Source: Actinophytocola sp. (GTDB taxonomy: Bacteria; Actinomycetota; Actinomycetes; Mycobacteriales; Pseudonocardiaceae). From it: a stretch of 63,358 nucleotides of DNA. The position numbers were made by a program, and so were the translations under genes. Within the stretch, counting starts at the first letter, position 1; every line of letters begins with the position of its first letter. Shown here in pieces: positions 36,407 to 44,035 of this stretch. The notes under the pieces were generated by a model that was not told the DNA's origin, searched no databases, and saw nothing but the letters and a program-made list of their open reading frames with translations. The DNA lies in assembly GCA_009379975.1 (NCBI GenBank), contig WHSS01000005.1, positions 1 through 63,358 of the forward strand, in the 5' to 3' direction.

Positions 36407-37123
36407 TCAGCCCGCGATGTCCACGCCGTCGTCGGGGACGGTCGGCGCCGGGCCCGAGTGCAGGCTGGTGCCGGGGGCGAGCCTGGTGAGGGCGTCTTCC
36501 ATATGGGCGTCGAGCAATTCGAGCACGCGCGCTTCGTCGCCGCCGCGCATCGCTGCCAGCAAATTGGTGTGCTCGTCGACCCTGTCCTCGGCAGGTTGAT
36601 CGGTGCGCTGCAGCGCGGCGAGGCACATCCGGGTCTCGATGAGCAGGGTGCGCGCCATGCGGACCAGCCGCCTGCTGCCGGAAGCGCGCACCAATGCCTC
36701 GTGGAAGCGCAGGTCGGTCTCGGAAACCGCGTTGGGGTCGGCATCGTTGACCGCGTCGACCATGGCGGCAAGGGCATCGTCGAGTTCGGCGATGGCGCGG
36801 TCCCTGTCCCCGCGCATGATCCGCATTACGGCGGCGCGTTCGATCGCGGCGCGCGCGGCGTAGATGTCATAGACGTCGCCGGGCTCGAGGTCGATGACGA
36901 ACAGGCCGCGATGGCGCTCGCTGCGCAGCAAACCCTCGGAGACCAGCCGCTGCATGGCCTCCCGCAGGGGTCCGCGGGAGACCTGGAAACGCGCGGCCAG
37001 CTCGGCCTCGCCCAGCTGGGTTCCCGGCTGCAGTGCGCCGGTCATGATCGCGTCACGCAGTTGCCGCGCGATGATGGCGGCGGTCGACTCCCGGTTGACC
37101 GGCTCGATGTCAGACAGTGCCAT
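36407..37123 (-). CDS. GntR-family regulator, FadR/FCD subfamily
   Basis: 238 residues. Winged helix at about 8-75 (TAAIIARQLRDAIMTGALQPG; RFQVSRGPLREAMQRLVSEGLL), then an all-helical FCD ligand domain with the metal/ligand residues expected around DLRFHEALVRASG and EHTNLLAAMRGGD. The gene overlaps the 3' end of the racemase-like gene by 14 bases. The G-rich repeat copy D ends one base before its ATG and must form its translation-initiation region. Likely binds the three ATTGTNGACAAT sites. Confidence 0.9.
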   Translation of the reverse strand: MALSDIEPVNRESTAAIIARQLRDAIMTGALQPGTQLGEAELAARFQVSRGPLREAMQRLVSEGLLRSERHRGLFVIDLEPGDVYDIYAARAAIERAAVMRIMRGDRDRAIAELDDALAAMVDAVNDADPNAVSETDLRFHEALVRASGSRRLVRMARTLLIETRMCLAALQRTDQPAEDRVDEHTNLLAAMRGGDEARVLELLDAHMEDALTRLAPGTSLHSGPAPTVPDDGVDIAG

Positions 37124-37880
37124 TCCCACCCCCCTCTCCGAGGGCCCGCCCCCCTGGACGATCGGCGGCTCCCGTCCGGAACAGCGCACCCAGGTTGTCG
37201 GCTCGCGTCGGCTGCCCGGCGATCCGCAGGCCTTCCCAGATGGTGACCTGGTTCGCGGTCAGTACGGGCTTGCCGAGCCGGCGCTCGATGGTGTCGACGA
37301 GCTCGATGGTGCGCATGGCGGTGTCCGGAATCAGCAACACCTCGGCGTCGGGGTGGTCGTTGGCCACCGCGAGCTCGATGACCTGCTCGGGGGGCAGCCG
37401 CCCTACCTCGGCAGCGGTGTCGATGCCCGCGCTGGACAGCGATACCACCTCGATCCCTTCGGCGGCGAGGAACTCCTTGAACAGCGTCGCGACGTCGTCG
37501 GGGTAGCTGGCGACGATGGCGACCCGGTGGAGTCCGAGCGCGTGAATGGCCCGGGCGAAGGCGAACGACGTGCTCGACGCGGGCTTGCCGCTCGCCGTCG
37601 CGAGCTTGGCGATCTGTTGGGCGGCCCCTTGGTGGCCGAAGACGAAGCTGCCGCTGGTGCAGGCCCAGACGACGGCGTCGGGGGAGTGCTGGGCGAGGCG
37701 GGACGCGCCTTCGGCGAGCCGCTGCTCGCTGCCCAGGTCGAGCAACTCGGCCACGGCGTGCAGATCGGTGCCGTAGATGTGCTCGACGGAGAGCCGCGCC
37801 GAGTCGCCGAGGAGCTGCGCGGCGCGCGGGTAATCGTCCTCGGCCGCGTGGTCGGGGTAGATGAATCCGATCGTCGTCAT
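37110..37880 (-). CDS. Asp/Glu racemase superfamily protein A (maleate isomerase/arylmalonate decarboxylase-like)
   Basis: 256 residues. Fold motifs: VVWACTSGSFVFG (first catalytic Cys74) and LGKPVLTANQVTIWEGL near the end. At the second catalytic position, where partners have Cys, it has Asp186 (LIPDTAMRT), so classical two-cysteine racemisation is unlikely. The C-terminal tail [10 protein letters not shown] (residues 243-252) comes entirely from the G-rich repeat. Upstream operator O2 at 37946-37957. Overlaps gntR, so the two are coexpressed. Confidence 0.83.
   Translation of the reverse strand: MTTIGFIYPDHAAEDDYPRAAQLLGDSARLSVEHIYGTDLHAVAELLDLGSEQRLAEGASRLAQHSPDAVVWACTSGSFVFGHQGAAQQIAKLATASGKPASSTSFAFARAIHALGLHRVAIVASYPDDVATLFKEFLAAEGIEVVSLSSAGIDTAAEVGRLPPEQVIELAVANDHPDAEVLLIPDTAMRTIELVDTIERRLGKPVLTANQVTIWEGLRIAGQPTRADNLGALFRTGAADRPGGRALGEGGGNGTV
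37125..37154 (-). repeat. G-rich 30-bp element, copy D (racemase tail and gntR leader)
   Basis: Identical to copy A, G-rich on the coding strand. It encodes ten residues of the racemase-like C-terminus in one frame and stands one base before the gntR ATG, so its GAGAGGGGGG stretch takes the place of a normal ribosome site. Confidence 0.9.
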
Positions 37881-37945
37881 GGTGTGTCCGTTTCCGGTTG
37901 CGGGTGAATCGTGAACGCCCTCAGTCGCGCCGAGTCACGATGAGG

Positions 37946-37957
37946 ATTGTTGACAAT
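37946..37957. promoter_or_regulatory. GntR/FadR-type operator, copy O2
   Basis: ATTGTTGACAAT, with outer bases extending it to GGATTGTTGACAATCC. It lies 66 bases upstream of the racemase-like A/gntR operon, predicting autoregulation. Confidence 0.8.
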
Positions 37958-37982
37958 CCGGCTAGATCGTACCCCTTTCGGG

Positions 37983-38756
37983 TCAAGTCACTTCGGTATG
38001 CCAGTTGCCGGGACCGACCACCGGCAGGTTCATCCGGACCATGCAGGCCCACATCGTCAGCTGGTTGGCGGTGAGCACCGGCTTGCCGAGCAGTTGCTCG
38101 AGGGGGTCGATCAGGTCGAAGGTCGGCAGGTTGGTGCAGCTGACGAAGATGGCTTCCGCGTCGGGGTGGTCGGCGGCAAGGATGTGCTCGGCGATGGTCC
38201 GGTAGCTGACCCGCCAGATGCCGCCGCCGAGGCCGAGATGATCGCTGGAGACCGTCTCGACGCCGAGTTCGTCGAGGAAGTCGTGCAGCTTGGTGGTGAG
38301 GTCTTCGACGTAGGGGGTGAGCACGGCGATGCGGCGCAGTTCCAGTTGCTGCAGCACTTCGGCGAGCGCGCCCGATGTGGTGACCGAGTCGGGGGCGCCC
38401 GCGTCGCAGATGACCTTGCGGAGCTCGTGTTCACCGTCGACGCCGTTGATGAAGCTGCCCGAACTACACAGGTAGGCGACGACCTCGGGCTCGACCTGGA
38501 GCACATTGCGCGTCGCCGCGGCCACGTGCTGGCTGTTGCTGACCAGGTGGGCCATGTCGAGACTGACCGGCACCGGCTCGTAGGGCGTGCGTGCGAGGTG
38601 AAGGGAGACCTCCATCGGCACCCACCGCCACAGCTCCCGTTCCAGGGCGAGATCGAACGGTGCGATCACGCCAATTCCTCGCTGCGCCAGCGGCCCCTCG
38701 GTGAAAGAAAGGTCCAGGGCTGACAGGTCCAACGGCTCACCCCACTCACGTCTCAT
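37983..38756 (-). CDS. Asp/Glu racemase superfamily protein B (maleate isomerase/arylmalonate decarboxylase-like)
   Basis: 257 residues. Unlike protein A it keeps both catalytic cysteines: Cys97 in AYLCSSGSFINGVDG and Cys207 in IFVSCTNLPTFDL. The C-terminal LGKPVLTANQLTMWACM is shared with A. Two cysteines fit a maleate cis-trans isomerase or racemase. O2 lies just beyond its stop and O3 is 39 bases before its start. Residues 1-28 look non-conserved, so a later start is possible. Substrate not deducible. Confidence 0.82.
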   Translation of the reverse strand: MRREWGEPLDLSALDLSFTEGPLAQRGIGVIAPFDLALERELWRWVPMEVSLHLARTPYEPVPVSLDMAHLVSNSQHVAAATRNVLQVEPEVVAYLCSSGSFINGVDGEHELRKVICDAGAPDSVTTSGALAEVLQQLELRRIAVLTPYVEDLTTKLHDFLDELGVETVSSDHLGLGGGIWRVSYRTIAEHILAADHPDAEAIFVSCTNLPTFDLIDPLEQLLGKPVLTANQLTMWACMVRMNLPVVGPGNWHTEVT

Positions 38757-38794
38757 GCAGGCTGTTTTGATAACTGCCCCGGGGCTACCCTCGG

Positions 38795-38806
38795 ATTGTT
38801 GACAAT
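38795..38806. promoter_or_regulatory. GntR/FadR-type operator, copy O3
   Basis: ATTGTTGACAAT within GATTGTTGACAATC, between the divergent racemase-like B and D-2-hydroxyacid dehydrogenase genes, 28 bases before the latter. Confidence 0.8.
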
Positions 38807-38833
38807 CATACGATCAACTTCTACCGTGTCAAC

Positions 38834-39838
38834 GTGATGGGCGCCGGTGATCGTCTCGTGGATTCCCCTGTCGTGGCGGTGTTATGCGGGGATGACCGGC
38901 CCCGCGGCATGGCTGACGTCGAGCGCGTCGCCGAGGTGCGCTACGCCGATGCCGCCGGCTTACCGGAGGCCCTCAGTGGTGCGGATGTGCTGTTCGTATG
39001 GGATTTCCTCTCCAACGCGGTCGGTGACGCCTGGCATGCGGCGGATCGGCTGCGCTGGCTGCACATCGCCAGCGCGGGCGTCGACCCGGTGATGTTCACC
39101 GGCATGCGGGAGAGCGACGTCGTACTGACCAACTCGCGCGGCGTGTTCGACAGCTCCATCGCCGAGTACGTGCTGGGCGTGGTCCTGGCCTTCGCCAAAG
39201 ACTTCGCCCGATCGGTCGAACTCAAGCACGCTGTGCGATGGCAGCACCGGGAGACCGAGCGCGTCGGCGGCACGAACGCGCTCATCGTCGGGACCGGCCC
39301 CATCGGCCGCGCCATCGCCCGGTTGTTGCGTGCGGCGGGTATGAACGTCGCGGCAGCGGGCAGGCGAGCTCGCGAGGGCGACGCCGACTTCGGCACCGTG
39401 CACGCGTCGAGCGAGCTGACCCGCCACGTCGGCTGGGCGGACTACGTCATCGCCGTCGCGCCGCTGACCGAACAGACCAAGGGCATGTTCGACGGCAGCG
39501 TGTTCGGCGCGATGAAGCCGTCGGCGCGGTTCGTCAACGTCGGCCGCGGGGAGCTGATGGTCACCGGCGATCTGGTGACCGCCCTGGACTCCGGCGAGCT
39601 GGCGGGTGCGGCGCTCGACGTGTTCGAGACCGAACCGCTGCCCGCGGAGAGTCCACTGTGGCGGATGCCGAACGTGCTGATCACGCCCCACATGTCCGGC
39701 GACTTCATCGGCTGGAAGGATGCGCTGGTCGAGGTCTTCACCGACAACTTCGACCGGTATCGCTCCGGGGAAGACCTGGCCAACGTCGTCGACAAGCAAC
39801 TGGGATACGTCCCAACGGGTTCGAGGAGGACCGCATGA
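38834..39838 (+). CDS. D-2-hydroxyacid dehydrogenase, NAD(P)-dependent
   Basis: 334 residues. Rossmann motif IVGTGPIGRAIARLL near 151-165; catalytic Arg238 (NVGRGEL), Glu267 (FETEPLP) and His286 (ITPHMSGD). It interconverts a D-2-hydroxyacid and a 2-oxoacid. GTG at 38834 or ATG at 38837; no clear ribosome site, so translation may be leaderless from a promoter overlapping operator O3. The amidase ATG overlaps its stop (ATGA), so the two form one operon. Confidence 0.9.
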   Translation: MMGAGDRLVDSPVVAVLCGDDRPRGMADVERVAEVRYADAAGLPEALSGADVLFVWDFLSNAVGDAWHAADRLRWLHIASAGVDPVMFTGMRESDVVLTNSRGVFDSSIAEYVLGVVLAFAKDFARSVELKHAVRWQHRETERVGGTNALIVGTGPIGRAIARLLRAAGMNVAAAGRRAREGDADFGTVHASSELTRHVGWADYVIAVAPLTEQTKGMFDGSVFGAMKPSARFVNVGRGELMVTGDLVTALDSGELAGAALDVFETEPLPAESPLWRMPNVLITPHMSGDFIGWKDALVEVFTDNFDRYRSGEDLANVVDKQLGYVPTGSRRTA

Positions 39839-41247
39839 CGGCCGGCACCGGATCGCTGCTGACGGCGAGTGAGCTCGTCACCGCCTATTCACACGGCGAG
39901 GTTTCGCCCGTCGAGGCGACCACGGCGGCGCTGGAGAGCATCGATCGTCGTGACGGCGAGGTCAACGCGTACTGCTTGGTCGACCGGGAGCGGGCGCTGG
40001 AGCAGGCGAAGGCATCCGAGGAGCGGTGGCGGCAGTCGAACCCGATCGGCTGGCTCGACGGTGTGCCCGCCTCGATCAAGGACATGTTCCTGACCGAGGG
40101 GTGGCCGACGCTGCGTGGCTCGCGCTGCGTCGATCCGGACCAGCCGTGGGACGTCGACAGTCCGGTGATGGCGCGGATGCGCGAGGCCGGGATCGTGGTG
40201 CTGGGCAAGAACACCACGCCCGAGCTGGGGTGGAAGGCGACGACCGACAGCCCGCTCTCCGGTGTCACCCGCAACCCGTGGGATTTGAGCAAGACCGCGG
40301 GCGGTTCGAGCGGCGGCAGCGCGGCGGCGGTCGCGGCGGGCATGGGCGAGCTCTCGGTCGGCACCGACGCGGGCGGCTCAGTGCGCATTCCGGGGTCGTT
40401 CTGTGGTGTCGTCGGGTTCAAGCCGACCTACGGCAGGATTCCGCTGTACCCGGCAAGCCCGTTCGGCGCGCTGGCGCACGCGGGCCCGATGGCCCGTTCG
40501 GTGGACGACATCGCGCTGTTCATGGACGTGCTCGCCATGCGCGACCACCGCGACCCCACGGCACTGGCGCCCCTGACGTCGAGCTACCGGGAGGTGGTCC
40601 GGCGAGACGTGCGCGGCTTGAACGTGGCCTATTCGCCGACGCTGGGCTACGTCGAAGTCGACGGCGAGATCGCCGATCTGGCGCTGCGCTCGGTGCATGC
40701 GCTGCAGGAGGCGGGGCTCAACGTCGAGGAAGCCGATCCCGGCTTCGCCGACCCTGCCGACACGTTCGAACTGCTCTGGTACACCGGCGCGGCCAAGTGG
40801 CTCAACACGTTCCCGGCGGGCTCCGAGGAGAAGATCGACCGCGGCTTGCGTACTGCGTGGGAGCAGGGCGTGACGTACTCGGCGATGGACTGGCTCGCCG
40901 CCGACCAGGAGCGCAGGAACCTCGGCATCATCATGGGCGAGTTCCACACCCGGTACGACCTGCTGATCACGCCGATGATGCCGATCCGGCCGTTCGAGGC
41001 CGATCACGACGTGCCGCCGGGCAGCGACTACCGGAAGTGGTGGGAATGGACGCGGTTCAGCTACCCGTTCAACCTCACGCAGCAGCCCGCGATCAGCGTG
41101 CCGATCGGCTTCACCTCCGACGGGCTTCCCGCCGGGCTGCAGATCGTAGGGCCCCGGCACTCCGACGACCTCGTACTGGCCGTCGCGCGTTACCTGCAGG
41201 AGATTCAGCCCTGGCACACCGACCACCCCGCCGGCGAACCGCGCTGA
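39835..41247 (+). CDS. Amidase (amidase-signature family)
   Basis: 470 residues. Ser-cisSer-Lys triad: Lys82 (ASIKDMF), the cis-Ser in GGSSGGS at 156-162, and nucleophile Ser182 in GTDAGGSVRIP. No signal peptide. GAGGAGGA precedes the ATG. Hydrolyses a C-N amide bond, releasing ammonia and an acid; the partner genes suggest the acid is processed by racemase/isomerase and dehydrogenase steps. Its TGA stop lies inside repeat R4. Exact substrate unknown. Confidence 0.92.
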   Translation: MTAGTGSLLTASELVTAYSHGEVSPVEATTAALESIDRRDGEVNAYCLVDRERALEQAKASEERWRQSNPIGWLDGVPASIKDMFLTEGWPTLRGSRCVDPDQPWDVDSPVMARMREAGIVVLGKNTTPELGWKATTDSPLSGVTRNPWDLSKTAGGSSGGSAAAVAAGMGELSVGTDAGGSVRIPGSFCGVVGFKPTYGRIPLYPASPFGALAHAGPMARSVDDIALFMDVLAMRDHRDPTALAPLTSSYREVVRRDVRGLNVAYSPTLGYVEVDGEIADLALRSVHALQEAGLNVEEADPGFADPADTFELLWYTGAAKWLNTFPAGSEEKIDRGLRTAWEQGVTYSAMDWLAADQERRNLGIIMGEFHTRYDLLITPMMPIRPFEADHDVPPGSDYRKWWEWTRFSYPFNLTQQPAISVPIGFTSDGLPAGLQIVGPRHSDDLVLAVARYLQEIQPWHTDHPAGEPR

Positions 41248-41290
41248 AAGACCTTCAGTCCGCTGGACGAACTGAAAGCGTCTTGCAGCG
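41241..41290. repeat. CTGAAAGACGC palindrome family, short copy R4
   Basis: A 50-base, single-hairpin version: GCGCTGAAAGACCTTCAGTC at the left end and GAAAGCGTCTTGCAGCGC at the right end. It contains the stop codons of both convergent genes (amidase at 41245-41247, hydrolase at 41255-41257) and codes for the last 12 or so residues of the hydrolase. Confidence 0.8.
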
Positions 41291-42250
41291 CGCGGGGTCT
41301 TTTGTCGTTGCCTCGCGGATGAAGCGGCCGATCTCGTTGAGCGCGGCCTTGGTCTCCGGGCAGAACGTCCCCAGCACCGGGAACGCGTGGACCTGGCCGC
41401 GCCAGATCTGCAGCTTGCACTCCGCGCCCGCCTGCCACAGCCGCTCCGCCATGATCTCGGAGTCGCAGAGCAGGATCTCCGACTCCGCCGCCATGATCAG
41501 CGACGGCGGCATACCGGTGAGGTCCTCGTTGACCGGTGAGATCGGCGGCTCGCCCCGGCCGGGCTCGCCGAGCCAGAGGTCGCTGAGATCGCGCAGCCGG
41601 TTCACCGGGATGTACGTCTCGCGCCGCCAGTTGGCGTGCCGCATGCGCGCGGTCGAGTCGATGTCCAGCAGCGGCGACGCGGCCACGATCCCGGCAGGCA
41701 GCGGCAGGCCGAGATCACGGGCGCGCAGGGCGGTCGCGAAGGCGAGGTAGCCACCCGCGGAGTCGCCTGCGAACACGATCTTGCCCGCGGGGACGCCTTC
41801 GGTGAGCAGATACTCGTAGGCGGTGAGGCAATCGGCGACCGAGCCCGGGATCGGCGTCTCCGGCAACTGCCGGTAGGCGACCGACAGCGCGGGCAGCCCG
41901 CTGCGTGCGGAGATGGCCGCCACGCCGTAGCGATGGGTGTTCAGGCCGCAGAAGAAGAACCCGCCGCCGTGGAAGTACAGCACCGTGCCTTCGTCGCTCG
42001 CCCGGCGCGAGCAGACCCATTCGGCCTCGAAGCCGTCGAAGCCGACCGGGGTGACGGAGGTGTTGCGGGGCACCGGAGCCCGCGCGACGAGGGTGTCGAT
42101 CCGCTGCAGGGCGGTGATGCTCTGCGGCGACAGCCGTGGCAGCCGGAAGACCGAGTGGCCCGCCGCCCACAACGCGGCGTAGAGCGCCCGCGATCGGTAA
42201 CTCAACCGTGTCCGCCGAGCCCGCTCCCTGCGCGTGATCAAGAGCCGCAT
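41255..42250 (-). CDS. Alpha/beta hydrolase, hormone-sensitive-lipase (HSL) family
   Basis: 331 residues. HSL oxyanion motif HGGGFFF, nucleophile elbow GDSAGGYLA, and C-terminal VHAFPVLG with the catalytic His. GGAGG stands 7 bases before the ATG at 42250; an upstream ATG at 42283 lies before that site and is less likely. The final residues (ARCKTLSVRPAD) are encoded by repeat R4. Likely an esterase on short or medium acyl esters. Confidence 0.9.
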   Translation of the reverse strand: MRLLITRRERARRTRLSYRSRALYAALWAAGHSVFRLPRLSPQSITALQRIDTLVARAPVPRNTSVTPVGFDGFEAEWVCSRRASDEGTVLYFHGGGFFFCGLNTHRYGVAAISARSGLPALSVAYRQLPETPIPGSVADCLTAYEYLLTEGVPAGKIVFAGDSAGGYLAFATALRARDLGLPLPAGIVAASPLLDIDSTARMRHANWRRETYIPVNRLRDLSDLWLGEPGRGEPPISPVNEDLTGMPPSLIMAAESEILLCDSEIMAERLWQAGAECKLQIWRGQVHAFPVLGTFCPETKAALNEIGRFIREATTKDPARCKTLSVRPAD

Positions 42251-42348
42251 ACCCGTACCTCCAGCACCGTTGCTGAACGCCATTAACCGGATTCACGGTA
42301 ACCGGATACCGACGGTATGCCGAACCGGGGTGGCTCACGTCACACGAT

Positions 42349-42431
42349 GCGCTGAAAGGCGCTTTCAGTCCACTGGATGGACTGAAAGCGCCTTTCGCTC
42401 CGTTGAACGGACTGAAGGCGTCTTTCAACGC
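42349..42431. repeat. CTGAAAGACGC palindrome family, copy R5
   Basis: GCGCTGAAAGGCGCTTTCAG at the left end and GAAGGCGTCTTTCAACGCG at the right end. Unlike the other copies it lies between two genes in tandem (WS/DGAT then hydrolase, both leftward), and it contains the TGA of the WS/DGAT gene. Confidence 0.85.
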
Positions 42432-43795
42432 GCGTCGGCGGCGGCTTCGAGTTCGGCGAGCGCGGTGTCGAGGTGCGTCAGCAGCCGCTGCAGATGTGGG
42501 ACGCAGTCGCGCGAACCGACGATGCCGAAGTCGAGCTTGTCGTGGTTGCTGGTCAGCGTGATGTTCAGTGCCTGGCCGTCCAGGCAGATCGACGCCGGGT
42601 AGATGCCTTCCAGCTTCGCGCCGTTGAAGTACATCCGGCGGCGTGGCCCCGGCACGTTGGAGATCACCAGGTTGAACGCGGGCCGGGTGTGATCGGCGAC
42701 GCCGGGAATCGGTGCGAAGCCCAGCGGGGCGACGTTCAGCGCGGACAGCAGCATGATCTGGATCGGGCTCAAGCCCGCATAGAGCGCCTTGCCGTCCCGC
42801 ATCGACTGGCTGACCCTGCCGAGCCGCTTGGCGGGATCGGCTTCGTCGGTGGCCAGGTTACACAGGATCGCGCCGACCGCGTTGCCGCCGTCTTCGCCAC
42901 CGGTGTCCCTGCCGCGTAGCGACACCGGAACCATCGCCGTCAGCGGCGCGTCGGGCAGCGCCCGGTGCTCGATGAGGTAATCGCGCAGTGCGCCGGAGCA
43001 GGTGGCGAGCACGACGTCGTTGACGGTGCGGCCGGTAGCCCTGCCGATGCGCCGGAAGCGTTCGATCGGCCAGGATTGCGCGGCGAAGCGCCGCGCGCCG
43101 CCGATCGAGACATTGAACATCGTGCGTGGTGCCTGCATGGGCAGCGGCACGGAGCCCTCGCGCATCGCCTCGTTGAGGGCCTTCACCGCGGCGGGCGCGA
43201 AACCTGCGAGGTCGCCGATAGTGCGCTGCGCCTGCTGCAAGAGCGACAACGGCGAGCCGCGTTCGGACTTCTGCCGCCGGACCCTGAGCTCCCATGGCGC
43301 GGGGCAATCCTGTGCGTCCGGGTCATCGGACAGCGAGCTCTGCATCTGCCTCAGCGCGGAGACGCCGTCCAGTAGCGCGTGGTGGACCTTGGTATAGATC
43401 GCGAACCGGTCTTCGGAAAGGCCTTCGACGAAGTGCGTCTCCCACAATGGACGGTGCCGGTCGAGCAGCGTGCCGTGCCACCGCGACGTCAGCTCGAGCA
43501 ACTCCCTGACGCGGCCGGGGCTGGGAATCGCGGAGCGCCGCACGTGATAGGCGAGGTCAAGCTCGGTGTCCTCGGTCCACAGCGCTTGGCCGAGGCTGTT
43601 GACCGGGTTCATCGGGCGCTTGCGGAAGAGCCTGCGCACGTCCGACTTCTCGAGCAGGTCGCGGTAGATCGTCTCGACGTAGTCCTCACCCGCGCCCGGC
43701 GGCTTCTTGAACAGCTGAAGCCCGCCCACGTGCATGGGATGCTCACGCGACTCCATGAGCAGGAACATCGAATCGGTGATGGGCATCAACTGCAT
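42425..43795 (-). CDS. Wax ester synthase/diacylglycerol acyltransferase (WS/DGAT)
   Basis: 456-residue acyltransferase that makes triacylglycerol or wax esters from acyl-CoA. The active-site motif HHxxxDG is HHALLDG at 138-144. Other family blocks are PLWETHFVEGL, NDVVLATCSGALRDYL and NLVISNVPGPRRRMYFNGAKL. Usual length for mycobacterial Tgs proteins. The TGA stop falls inside repeat R5. Divergent from the EphD-like gene. Confidence 0.94.
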   Translation of the reverse strand: MQLMPITDSMFLLMESREHPMHVGGLQLFKKPPGAGEDYVETIYRDLLEKSDVRRLFRKRPMNPVNSLGQALWTEDTELDLAYHVRRSAIPSPGRVRELLELTSRWHGTLLDRHRPLWETHFVEGLSEDRFAIYTKVHHALLDGVSALRQMQSSLSDDPDAQDCPAPWELRVRRQKSERGSPLSLLQQAQRTIGDLAGFAPAAVKALNEAMREGSVPLPMQAPRTMFNVSIGGARRFAAQSWPIERFRRIGRATGRTVNDVVLATCSGALRDYLIEHRALPDAPLTAMVPVSLRGRDTGGEDGGNAVGAILCNLATDEADPAKRLGRVSQSMRDGKALYAGLSPIQIMLLSALNVAPLGFAPIPGVADHTRPAFNLVISNVPGPRRRMYFNGAKLEGIYPASICLDGQALNITLTSNHDKLDFGIVGSRDCVPHLQRLLTHLDTALAELEAAADAR

Positions 43796-43964
43796 GGGGC
43801 AACCACCTTGTGCTCTTCAATGTGTTCGATGCCGGTGAGACCGCGCCGCATACTGAGCCTACGCGCGCGGGGTCGGAACGACTGCCTTCGTGGTCCGTTT
43901 CTGCGAGCTTGCGCACACCGAACGTAATTTTGGCGGTATGCCCACTCGCCTTCCTAGACTGTTG

Positions 43965-43975
43965 GTAACTGTTAC
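43965..43975. promoter_or_regulatory. GTAAC-T-GTTAC palindrome in a divergent promoter
   Basis: Perfect 5-bp arms around one base, with a further GTAAC at 43981. Lies in the 240-base gap between the WS/DGAT and EphD-like genes. Could be an operator; no dedicated regulator is adjacent. Confidence 0.4.
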
Positions 43976-44035
43976 TCCTGGTAACGTGTACGCTGGTCGC
44001 GGCCGCCGATGTCCGTGGATGAGGAGGTAGCAGGC

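Noticed and set aside
32444..38756. The 32-39 kb cluster considered as ectoine degradation
   Set aside because: It shares an aminotransferase, aldehyde dehydrogenase and racemase-like proteins with eut/doe clusters, but lacks the EutD/DoeA hydrolase, the EutE deacetylase and the cyclodeaminase-like protein.
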